Positions 44,315 through 54,049 of a DNA stretch of 54,049 bases are shown here, piece by piece. Under the pieces are notes generated by a model that had not been told where the DNA came from, searched no databases, and saw only the letters and a list, made by a program, of their open reading frames with translations. A program made the translations under genes and the position numbers. Every line of letters begins with the position of its first letter. The stretch's first letter is position 1. The stretch is from assembly GCA_036244855.1 (NCBI GenBank), contig BQKZ01000771.1, positions 23,284-77,332 of the forward strand, in the 5' to 3' direction. The DNA comes from Temnopleurus reevesii. Taxonomy: Eukaryota; Echinodermata; Echinoidea; Temnopleuroida; Temnopleuridae.

Positions 44315-44910
44315 TCCAGAACCAAAACAGACGTGCTCTCATTGAATAAAGAAAAATCAAATGAAAAGCTGTGAAAATTTGAGCAATATAGGACAACCCG
44401 TTCAAAAGCTATGAATTTTTAAATTCACAAATATTTGACGATCACTGCCGCTCACGGGGATCCGTGCGATCGGCTACACCAATTAAATATGTGACGTCAT
44501 GTCGGACAACTCCTCATTCACTTTGTACTTAGATTTGTTTTAATGAATTAATGAAAAATTTAGAGTACGGTTGCAACATCATTCTTCTCAAAGTACATGT
44601 AGAATCAATACAGAAATGCTATACCATAATCGAAAATCGACACTTTGTTGACTTTTCTGAAAAAGGCGACATTGTGAACTTTTGTACACAGAGTAAATGA
44701 GGAGTTGTCCGGCATGACGTCACAGATTCCGTCGATGTTGTCAATTGCACGGATCTCCGTGAACGGTAGGGATCGTCATATCTTTGTGACTTTGAAAATT
44801 CATGACTTTTGAACGGGTTATCCGATTTTGTTTAAATTTTCACAGTTTGTTTATCCGATTTTTCTCCATTCAACGAGAGCACGATAATTCGGTGATGGTT
44901 CCCCTTTAAG
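44315..44910. mobile_element. About 600-bp foldback element
   Basis: Long inverted arms: left GCTCTCATTGAATAAAG, GTGAAAATTTGAGCAA, TGACGTCATGTCGGACAACT; right AGTTGTCCGGCATGACGTCA, TTTAAATTTTCACAG, CATTCAACGAGAGCAC. The arms are about 230 bp around a unique centre. A half copy is near 45900-46165. Confidence 0.8.
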
Positions 44911-44995
44911 TATACTCAAATGTAGAGGCTTTATATATCTGAAAACACACACCAAGATAAATGTTAACGCTCAACTGCCCATAAAGGTGAACAAT

Positions 44996-45376
44996 AAACC
45001 TTTGAGTCTTTAGCGTACGTCGTCTATAGCATTATTGAAAATAAGTAAGAAAACGCTCTTGGGCGGTGTTTCACCAAATCGTTCTTAAAGTTACGCACGA
45101 CTTTACGTTTGATCAGTTCTTGCGCTGAATGCGCGTAATAATGTGAACCATTACGCACAAGAAGGAGTACCAGTCGAACGTAAAATCGCGCGTAAAGTCT
45201 TTCTTATCTTGGTGAAACACCTCCCTGGGCGAACAGTAGACGCTTATCAGAGGGCGGACTGGCGTTCGGCTTGCGCTCAAGGTGCTTACGCCAAACACCA
45301 GTCCACCGTTTCTAATATTCAAAAACGTTTTACCGACGCAGGCTATAAACGGAAAGGTGTGAGTCGGCCTTTAAGG
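44996..45376. mobile_element. AAGGCCGACTC MITE interrupted by another MITE
   Basis: The left remnant (ACCTTTGAGTCTTTAGCG ... AAAACGCTCTTGG) and the right part ending AAAGGTGTGAGTCGGCCTTT belong to the same family as 32469 and 36353. The insertion at 45056-45231 lies between them, so this copy is older than the inserted element. Confidence 0.65.
45056..45231. mobile_element. GGTGTTTCACC MITE inserted into the AAGGCCGACTC MITE
   Basis: Left GGGCGGTGTTTCACCAAATC, right CTTGGTGAAACACCTCCCTG, with GACTTTACG / CGTAAAATC mirrored inside. The sequence matches 5727-5876 closely. Confidence 0.8.
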
Positions 45377-46570
45377 TCCAACCAATTACTGGAATCGGCC
45401 CATAATACACGACGTCATTAATGCTAGTGACCTGTACATTGTCTTGGTTGGCAGGTTTTGTGTTGCGCCCCGGTGAGTAATTCCTGGACCGAGGCAGCAA
45501 TAAAATGCAATAAAATTGTCCCAAAACACTGCAAATATCATGTCCATAGATATCATACGCTGATAGAAATGGTTCTTAAAAGGTCCTTAACCTGTAACGT
45601 ATTTTGAACCTTAAATACAAAAATATTAAATTAAACAGTTGCGTTCATGCATGCACCATTGAGGCACTTTAGAGGCGCATGGTTTGTGGTAGGGGCGCCT
45701 TATTTAAAGTAAAATGGCGCTAACATTTCTGAACGGGACGCCAAGCTCGAGCTTTTAGCCTTTTTGCTTTTTGAAATTGAAAATAAGGTTTCTTTAGGAT
45801 TCCTTCCAAAATACCTGCAGAGTTGATAAAGGCACGTTTTATTTTTGCTGATTTTTCTGTAAAAAAAAGGAATTAAATGTGAAAATTTGCATACGGAAAC
45901 AATACGGAGTTGTCCGGCATGACGTCACACATTGCGTCAAAGTTGCCGAATACAGTGATCCATATCATATATTCAAGATCTTTATTCAGGATTAAGAAAG
46001 CACACGATCAGCACAGCTGTTTTTCATCATGGTCCTGACATCATCAGCAGTTATAATGATATCTTTTAGAAAATTTCGAAAATGTATAACTTTGGAACGA
46101 ATTTTCCTGATATTTTCTTTTAATATTTTTTGTTCATCCCATTTTCCTTCTTTCAATGAGGGCGGGATAATTCAAGGGTGGATTACCCTTTTACGCTTTT
46201 CAGCACCTGAGACTATTTTTGTGTCTTTTGGGGGTCATTTCAGGGGAAAATCGTTTCTGCCCGTCTTGACAAAGTCTGGATACGCCTCTGTATAAAGAGT
46301 GCTTGATATGTGCCGATGTCAAGATAATCAAACATTGTGCAATTTCTTGACAACAGTGAAGATTTATATACACCATTAGGTCATGTTTATCAGGAAAAAA
46401 AAAAAAGAAAAAAAAAAAGAAAATAAAAAAAGATGTGATGGTGACACATTGAGTGTCGCGGTCCATTGGGAAAGGTTAATTTGGTCCTCACTAAACAACT
46501 TAAAGATGACTTTCCATTTGACATATTCAAGCTCTGTCATGGCAACGCACAACGGAATGTTATCTTAACG
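45377..46570. other. No gene seen; half copy of the foldback element
   Basis: GAGTTGTCCGGCATGACGTCA at about 45907 and TTCTTTCAATGAGGGCGGG at about 46149 match the right arm of 44315-44910. The A-rich AAAAAAGAAAAA tract is at 46395-46432. Confidence 0.5.
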
Positions 46571-46667
46571 ATGGCTTTGGTAAATATTTCAGCGGACTTT
46601 GTGACTGGAAGTGTGAATATAATCTCGACCATCATGACAGTTTTGACAGCCATCGTGCCATCTACAG
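46571..46667 (+). CDS. Weak candidate signal-peptide exon
   Basis: ATG to a donor-like CAG|GTAGAT encodes 32 residues (MALVNISADFVTG then IISTIMTVLTAIVPST) ending in phase 1, like exon 1 of the LU gene. The hydrophobic stretch is suggestive. I found no following exon in phase, and an upstream ATG frame overlaps. It may be chance. Confidence 0.2.
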
Positions 46668-47985
46668 GTAGATAATCCATTCACAGCACTCGCAACAAAA
46701 ACGTCTTAATCTTAAAAGAGGAAAAATAATAATGTAGAATAAAAGGGCTGAAAAGAATAATGCGGAATAAAAGGGCTGAAAAGAAAAACAAATGAATAAA
46801 AGGTTGGCGCAAACCAAGAAACAAACCAGGATGAAGGAAAGAAAGAAAGACAAGTAGGAGAAAACGATCAAGAAAAAAAAAAAGAAGAATGGAAGAAAAA
46901 ATGGAATTTTGTGCGGGCCACTCATGTCTGATGTGATTTGCAGTATTGTTACAGATTTCAGTAATCAGAATTGAAAACGTACATCATACATTATGATTCC
47001 AAAACGGATGTTTTAGCTAACGTTTAACGATTCCAAATACGGGGCAAGTATAGAACCGTGTAAGACCCTCTATTCTAAGCGTGGGCGGTACCATATTGTA
47101 AGGGATAAATTCCATTTAAATTCATATAGCACCGTCTCAATAGGCCACATCCAAATGAGAATTCGTGACAGCGGGATCAATTCTCGTAATAAGTTTATAT
47201 CTAGCAGCATTCCCTATTCAGTCTGTCTTTTCCCCCACATATATTTTTCGATTTCCTCATTCTTACGATTCAGTTAAACTTTCCAATTATTATCCAAACG
47301 TTTTAATAGCGCACAAAATGTAATAATTTGCTGTTGAGATGTGATGCATGAATAAATGCTATCTAATTTCTCTGTCTGTTTGTCCATTTGAGTCTACTAG
47401 AGAGAGAGACTCAATAGTATATATCAATTATTATACTTTTCATGATTCGCGTTGCTATTTCATTTAAGTGTATTTTGGGAGATGAGGCTTACTCCACCAC
47501 TTTCCTGTAAAAAAAAAAAAACACGGAAAAACAAAAGAGAAGCGGGCAGAAGGTTTCCAAATAACAAGGCTCCTGACTATGCCACGAGCGATGATTTAAT
47601 TGAAGTTAAAAGCTTGATAAAATTGATAATATGAATAGCAGATGGCTCTTTCAAGGTGATTTGGAAAGGTCGCCCAACGGACCTGTTTGGACTATAGCCG
47701 TGACCGTGACTAGAAATTTTGAGGTCATTCAGAAACTTATGAATTTTGACATAAATAATTGCGTTCATTGAATAAAGAGGAAAAATACGACGCAAAGATT
47801 ACAAATAAAGCATATATCGGTTGTTAATTTGTGATGTAAGGTATGAATCTATAGAGTAACATTTACTGAGTGCATAACACGCATATAAACATATGCGTCC
47901 ATCGCGAATGATGTGTTTCGTCGAAGCAATTTTAATTTTACAGTCTTGTAAAGCCTACATAATGTAAGAACAATATGAGTGTATT
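46668..47985. other. No gene seen
   Basis: A-rich stretch at 46690-46905 and AT-rich sequence beyond. The frames are low-complexity or short. Confidence 0.5.
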
Positions 47986-48185
47986 GTTGATTTTATTGTG
48001 GATTCCATATTAAAAAATCAACCAAAAGTAAAGAAAAAGGACGAATGACATTCAACTTTGTATGGCTGAGTTTAACCTTTCTTGAACTGATCTTATTGTT
48101 GACACCATACTGAAATATACAGCAAAGGTAGAGAAAAAGAACGAATGACATTCAGCCTTGTATGGCACCGTTAACCTTTGGTGAA
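47986..48185. repeat. Tandem duplication of a 100-bp unit
   Basis: AGAAAAAGGACGAATGACATT at 48031 recurs at 48131, exactly 100 bp later. Flanking TTGTATGGC and GAACTGATCT are also repeated. Two units with scattered differences. Confidence 0.8.
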
Positions 48186-49017
48186 CTGATCTCCTTTATA
48201 TGTATGTTTTACAACTCTATCTTTGCAAAATACTATCATAATTGAATCAGATATTCGATAGCCTCATGTTATCAATCATGTTGCATCACCCATTAGGCCT
48301 CCTATTTCAGAACATCTTGGAAACTCGTTCAAAATCGTTGCTAATAATAACCATCAAAGGTCCAAAGACGTAATGTGCACGTCCGCTCATTTGCGCGTCA
48401 ACAGATGGTTTTGACGCAATGACATCATTAGTACCATACCAAACAGAATTTCTTGACAAAAAATTACACTAATGGGCATTTCAACCCTATACACATCAGT
48501 CTCATAAGTCTTAACAACATATACGAAAACGTAATAAACAACCAAATACAGATTCCTGCATAGAATTTGACGTAGAAATACGCAGTATTTGAAAGCGTCT
48601 ATTTTCTCAAATTACGTATTGTTCTTACCCCACATCGACAGTCTTTATGATGCAAAATACCATTTTAAATCTTGATTTTTAAATGACGACAGTTGATGAA
48701 GTAGTACTAAAATTCGTTTTTCTAACAACTTATGGAAGTCAAAACCAATTTCATAATCGCTTGTGATTGAGGATAGAAAAAAGAAATGCCGCAGTTATTT
48801 GTATTAACATCATGCAAGAATATTTTTCACCACACATGATTGGGAAGGAACACCCTCCTCAGCCAAAAGTTGATTTTCTGAGGTTTCGGATGTGAGGTGA
48901 CCAGATTGCTCAGTATCATAGTTTTCAATTTTGAATATTTTGGTACCATAACGAGAATTAAAATCAAATATCTCTTTGATTTATGTCAAACTCGAAGATG
49001 ATCTGGTGAAATTATTG
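48186..49017. other. No gene seen
   Basis: AT-rich intergenic sequence; no ordered feature recognised. Confidence 0.5.
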
Positions 49018-49136
49018 TATAATGATAATAATAATAATAATAATAAGAATGAACGACTTTTATATAGCGCTTATCAACTCTTTATGCAGAATTCTCTAAG
49101 CGCTCTACAATTGCAGCATTATTACCCTGGCCACTT
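49018..49136 (-). mobile_element. SINE 3'-tail fragment (inverted)
   Basis: (TAATAA)n then TATATAGCGCTTATCAACTC and GAATTCTCTAAGCGCTCTAC; the reverse complement matches 22409-22483. Only the tail half is present. Confidence 0.72.
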
Positions 49137-50885
49137 CATTAGCGCACTTGGCGTTTCAAGGAATAAATAGAGTTTTATCTATGGTGAATCATTGTTTCGT
49201 AAAAAATCACTGTAAAAGCTTTATAGGTTAGGTTTGATTGATACGCTCTTGGATGTAAATTATTTATGCAATTGACCTGATACTATAACAAGCAATTAGT
49301 TCAACTGATGAATTAGCTCAACAACCATTAAAACGCTATGTTTGCATTTTGATTCTGTTGTACTTCTTTGTATGTTTTTACACTGTTCATGGCCTTGCTG
49401 AAAAGCATCTTGTAGCTGATAGCAAGCTTGGTACCGTGATTAGATAGAATACAAATACGAATGATATTGTTAATAACAATTTCGATCTATTTATTTCATA
49501 CATGATCATTTGAATCTTCGCGCATACAGAAAGAGCTTTCGAAACTAGTTTAGAAAAGGCAACTTTGAAAACTAGGTTTGGACAAGGTCTGATACAGAAG
49601 TTGCGTAATCGGCCACATCCATGACATAACTGTATGTCAATCAAATTATCCAATCAGATCAAAATTCATGAAAATGGTGCCCTTCCTGACTGAAAGCGTC
49701 ATTCTAGCTTTGTGAGAACATTAACAAAACATACCCCTCAAACAAAGCTTTTTATGAAACCTCGACCGTTTAAAGTTTCATAATCGCATGGCCTTAATTA
49801 ACAACGTAGACTATCTGACTACTGCCATTACTATGCATAAAGGACACTCATACTTTCAATGCATTGTCATAGACATGATAGATCAGGACCTTGTCTGTGT
49901 AAAATGAATTATATCCATGAAACAACTAGAGCGCATCAAATATGATCAAGAAAAAAATCATTGCATCAATTCCGCTGAGCCCAGTTCCTGTTTTCTTTCG
50001 TCAGTGAGCTCGAAGTAAGCTAGAAAGATGATGGCCAACCTTTTTTAAAGTTCATTGATATAAACGGAAATGACAGAAGGAGAGAATCAATATTTTGATT
50101 AGGAGTGTGTATGTTTTGATATCAGAGTGGATATTGGAAGGCTCCAGAAAAGTGGAGGCATAAAGGTATACCTCAAAGAGCGTCCATCCCCACCTCCACA
50201 AAGACGTTTACATAATTATGCTTGTCCCAGATTCTTTAAGATGCCTCGTTTAGATCGGGGAAATATGATTTAGTAAGGGCATTTGGTAGGCACGTCATTA
50301 AATCTCCTCCTGTTTCTGGAGCTTTGCAAACTACCCCATATTACAAGTTCTTGTGGAAATGAGTCTGGTTTTGTTATATTATTAGTCGTTGCCGTTGGCA
50401 GTTGGCTTTACACATCCCAGAAGTAACGTTATTTGTTGTCATTCAGTGTTGTTTCGAAACATTGATGGCTTAGCTTTTCCCTACCTTTGCACTTTACAAA
50501 AAAAAATTGACATAAAAAACATCACTAACATCAACAATTCATTATAAAATACCTTTTTCATATTGTCCTTTAACATTTGGCATTATCAAAAAAAGTATGG
50601 CAATATCTTTTCAACTCTTAGAAGGTTTATATTAATGTACAATAATTCAAGGGCAGTCATGACGCCTTCGTCTTTTCACATGATAACCTTCCAAGATTGT
50701 CAATTACTAATATAGGCATTTCATAGATTATGAATTAACACGTAACAAGAAAATGATAAGGTCGGTCTCTATTGAAGGTGTACGTCAATTTTCGGGTAAC
50801 AACCTTGTCATAAGGCAATTAATGTTTGCAAAGACCTTCATATGTGCTTAGGATAATGTTCTCTTGCCGGTCCTCCGCAATATGT
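49137..50885. other. No gene seen
   Basis: AT-rich intergenic sequence. The minus-strand frame at 49387-49653 has no supporting features. Confidence 0.5.
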
Positions 50886-51045
50886 GAAGACGTGGTGGTG
50901 GTGTAGTTCTGACTTTAGCCTATCAACCAGAGGGTCATAGGTTCGAATCCCATGTATGATGTTAGAAATTTACCTACTTGTGATTGGTGACCGGTAGGAG
51001 ACAGCAACCTCCGGAGGCGCGTTGGGTATGGAAACAAGCAATTTA
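50886..51045 (+). mobile_element. Degenerate SINE, family 2 head
   Basis: GGTGGTGTAGTTCTGACTTT (A box) and GGTTCGAATCCCATG (B box), then a diverged body with ACCGGTAGGAGACAGCAACC. The (ATT)n tail is missing. Confidence 0.65.
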
Positions 51046-51925
51046 CTATCGGCAGGAGGATAATGTACTATAACAGTATACAAAACCTAGCATTAAAAAA
51101 AATGGCATTTGCAGTTCATCAAATCTGTCATTAAATGAAATGCGAGGGCATTTTCTATTCAATACACTTTCAATCGTCTTAATCTTTACTCACTGATACG
51201 TACAATAGTTTAGATTTATGAAATCAAAATTGCGAAAGGGAAAAAGAAATAGAAAGATTTGGTGGAAGTTTAAGGGGTAAAAGTAGCTAGAAGGATGAAA
51301 TACATTAGGGGTGATTTGTTTTAGGTTTTTCCCCTGAAGGGGATGTGGAAGATTGTGAAGATAACCGATGAGCTAAAAGTAATGAAGACGATAGGAACAG
51401 ATAAAATCGCGTCGCTACGAAACTATTCACAGAAACGCGTGAAATGTTCTCTCTGTTTGCATTTTAATATCGACAGATACCTTTGAATGATCACATGAAT
51501 ACCATAAAATTATAATTGTATACAAATGACTGCATTAGGCAACCATCATGTGAACAAATAAGGTTTTATTACCTTTAATTTCAATTTTCAGGAATATATA
51601 TTTTCACACTCAGGGGGGGGGGGGGACAACCCTTAAAAAATCGTTGAATCGGAATCCGTTTTTGACGAAAAGGAAAAATTATTTTAAAACAGATTGCAGA
51701 AATTTGGTAAATGTTGAGAACAGGATAATTTGAACACCTCGTCCTAACAGGAAAGATACCTGATACAAGATTTATATTTGAAGACCACGTTATTTTCTTT
51801 AAAAAGTGGATTTGGCGCCATATAAATCATATATATTATTATCATCAATATTATATTGATCAGATGTAGATCTATGGACGATAGAAATAATATATGAAGG
51901 GTAGGAGGACCATCGTCGACAAAGC
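51046..51925. other. No gene seen; poly(G) run at 51614
   Basis: AT-rich sequence with a 13-base G run. No exon recognised. Confidence 0.5.
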
Positions 51926-52062
51926 CTAAAGCCCTGGTCACATAGGACCCCGGAAGCAACACGATTCAACACGACTCTTTGTTAATTCACAGTTAACTGC
52001 CTCAGAACAACGAGTCGGGGTGAATCGTGTTGCTGCCGGGGTCCTATGTGACCGGGGCTTTA
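51926..52062. mobile_element. 137-bp palindromic MITE with TA borders
   Basis: AAAGCCCTGGTCACATAGGA at the left and TCCTATGTGACCGGGGCTTT at the right are near-perfect inverted repeats. CAACACGATT / AATCGTGTTG continue the arms, with TA on both sides. Arms of about 55 bp; non-coding. Confidence 0.9.
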
Positions 52063-52095
52063 CAAAAGCAGGGCTGCCTATGATCATCATGATGT

Positions 52096-52392
52096 GGAGG
52101 CGCCGCGATGTAGTGGTTCTGACTCTTTTCTTTCAACCAGATGGTCGTATATTTGAATCCCACCCGTGGTGTTGACTTCCTTCAGCAAGAAATTCATCCA
52201 CATTATGCTACACTCAACCCAGGTCAGGTGAATGGGTACCTGGTAGAAATATGCATTCCTTGAAATAGCATGTGCGCTGGTGCACGCCGGGCTAAAGCCA
52301 GAGTAAACATGGTAAAAAACAATGCAAAGCGCCTTGAGAACTCCGCAGAGTGGATACGTGCGCTAGATAAAGTGCATATTATTATCACTATT
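52096..52392 (+). mobile_element. Full-length tRNA-derived SINE, family 2, with perfect 10-bp target-site duplication
   Basis: ATCATGATGT lies directly before (52086-52095) and after (52393-52402) the element. It reads CGATGTAGTGGTTCTGAC (A box), a slightly decayed B box (ATTTGAATCCCACC), the shared body and a TGCGCTAGATAAAGTGC plus ATT-rich tail. The duplication is direct evidence of retroposition. Confidence 0.88.
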
Positions 52393-52402
52393 ATCATGAT
52401 GT

Positions 52403-54049
52403 TGTGAAGAAAATTACCCAGTTGGGTCATAAGGAGTTATAAGATAGGGAGATATAAACTACACCTTGCTGATATTCCGCACGTGATTTTTTTTCTTGAA
52501 GTAAGACATAAGAGAGATAAAGAGAGAGTTGCCACGCTTGTGGGTCCTTAACGATTTCTCCTTAGAGCGTTTTAACACACAGTAACGAGCTTTTAATGGC
52601 CAACCTTCATTAGGAACCCTAATTAGATACATCAAAATAAATTAAGTGGCATTATACAGACAATCACGGTAATGATGGGGAATTTTTGCTTGCACCTATT
52701 CAGATCAAGAGGCCATCGTACCACACACCGTGTGACACGGTGAGGAGGAGGGACAAATGGTTAGGACAAAATAAACAACTTCCATTTAAGCATTCACAAT
52801 ATCCAGATGCACACACCAAAAAATATTATTCCTCCTATTCTGTTGAATAGATCTCACATTTGTTCATTGAATAGAAAGGGAAGCTAATTTCGTTTGTGTT
52901 CATTGAGCTATCATCAGATCATGGCTATTGTGACGGCTTAAAATATTTTTTTAATTTCTCCATTTCATTTGTTGATTCTGCTCAAAGTGACGACAGCTTT
53001 GTTTTCGATTGTGTTGAGTTAGCATCCATAGGCTAAAAAGACAATGAACTTACCAAATGGGGGCATTGGTTCACAGCAGAAAAGAAAACCAAAAACGTGC
53101 GGAGACCGTAATAATAAAGGTCATAGCAATTTTGATTATCTAGAGAAATCTAGAACTTGTGTTAAGTTGATAAAGGTATCTATTGTTAACTTCGAAAACA
53201 GAAAATTTGGTATAATATGTTAACTGATAGTAAAAATATTTGTGACGTTGGTTTTATGTATAATACCAACTAAATTTTTTTGCCTCAGATGTCCTTTCAG
53301 AATTCCTCAAAACGACAAGATGAAATATCAATATATATCATATACAATCACAGAATTTATACACTTCCTCTAATCCCACAAACCGCACAAGCGGAGCCCC
53401 TATAGCCGGTATCAAACTATATCGGTAGTGGATGTAAAGTCACTATGAGCAGAAGAGACAAAGGACTGGGACAGAGTAAACAACCTCATGCAAACACACG
53501 ATCACAAAAGAAAATCCGAGGTGTCACTCCTTTGCGCCCTGCCCCCCCCCCCCCCCTCCGGTAGAATTAGAACGATGTAAATTTCTTGTGCGTCCATCTA
53601 GCTATTGTTATGGCTTGATTGAAGGTTGTCTGCTTTGTCTCAGTCGTTTTGTCTCTTCTGCTCAGAGTGACTTGTCCCTTTTGCTCAGAGTAAGTGGATG
53701 TAATGTGCATGTACAGCAGATCCTGGGCCCACGGTCAGTTGGGCAAGGCAAAGGTCTATTCTGCCTAAATATGATTTGTATTGGACAGAATTTATCAATT
53801 ATCATGTTTAAACCGATAGATCAGCTTTCGGAGAGATGGCGCTTCATATATTAAACTACTTTATTAGCTGTAATAAAAGTATTACCATAATGCAGTTTTT
53901 CGATACCAAATTAGAGCATGTTCATAGTGTTTTTTAATGGAATCGACCAAGAAATGGCTTGATAATCGCGAAATACAAATGTCGACGCGCATCACGCTCC
54001 CCAACACAAAATACTTCACGTACAAAATAAATGCGAACACACACGCCGC
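52403..54049. other. No gene seen; poly(C) run and dispersed repeat
   Basis: Contains ACTATGAGCAGAAGAGACAAAGGA at 53443 (related to 25370), a run of about 16 C at 53541, and an inverted echo TCTCTTCTGCTCAGAGTGAC at 53651. The frame at 53588-53854 appears to be part of this repeat, not a gene. Confidence 0.45.

Noticed and set aside
5000..54049. CRISPR arrays, operons, phage or plasmid functions
   Set aside because: Intron-containing eukaryotic gene, SINEs and MITEs; no direct-repeat/spacer pattern and no prokaryotic gene density.

Overview
This is eukaryotic, AT-rich, intron-containing DNA from a draft assembly: two long N gaps, a single-N contig join and many poly(C)/poly(G) runs. The dense microsatellites, palindromic MITEs and tRNA-derived SINEs with GCGCTATATAAA/(ATT)n tails resemble what is known from marine invertebrates. 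An echinoderm, perhaps a sea urchin, is my best guess, but it is an inference and not proven by any marker gene.

Only one gene can be supported with confidence, on the plus strand between about 4.66 and 15.1 kb. Six exons (4661-4724, 6674-6727, 9026-11512, 12145-12254, 12570-12683, 14509-14766) join without breaking the frame into a 1,028-residue protein. It begins with a signal peptide. A cysteine-free stalk of about 830 residues, rich in Met, Thr, Ser and Asp, follows; it is built from degenerate 26-residue (78-bp) tandem repeats and ends in seven histidines. After a short Met/Ser/Thr linker come a Ly6/uPAR (LU, three-finger) domain with 12 cysteines and a hydrophobic C-terminal tail of the kind replaced by a GPI anchor. 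I know of no described protein with this architecture, and it is the most interesting object in the window. The stalk exon is a symmetric phase 1-1 cassette, so skipping it would leave a small secreted or GPI-linked LU protein in frame. The Met-rich, His7-ending stalk resembles in style the copper-binding ectodomains of CTR-type transporters, so metal binding is a testable but unproven idea.

Region by region: 1-4.6 kb holds a degenerate tandem repeat, an ATT/ATC microsatellite and a possible 5' exon. 4.66-15.1 kb holds the gene, with several MITEs in its introns. 15.1-24 kb is transposon-derived, including a pogo/Tigger-like MITE, a 2.57-kb terminal-inverted-repeat element carrying a tRNA-like block, SINEs, a gap beside a perfect 49-bp palindrome, and a 0.55-kb near-identical duplication across a 1-base N that looks like unmerged haplotypes. 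24-54 kb has no convincing protein-coding gene. It holds at least six MITE or foldback families, SINEs (one with a perfect 10-bp target-site duplication), microsatellites, a promoter-like or solo-LTR-like block at 32.76-33.24 kb and a weak candidate signal-peptide exon at 46.57 kb. Most open frames outside the gene are chance or low-complexity frames, and those on the opposite strand of the stalk exon are shadows of its repeats.
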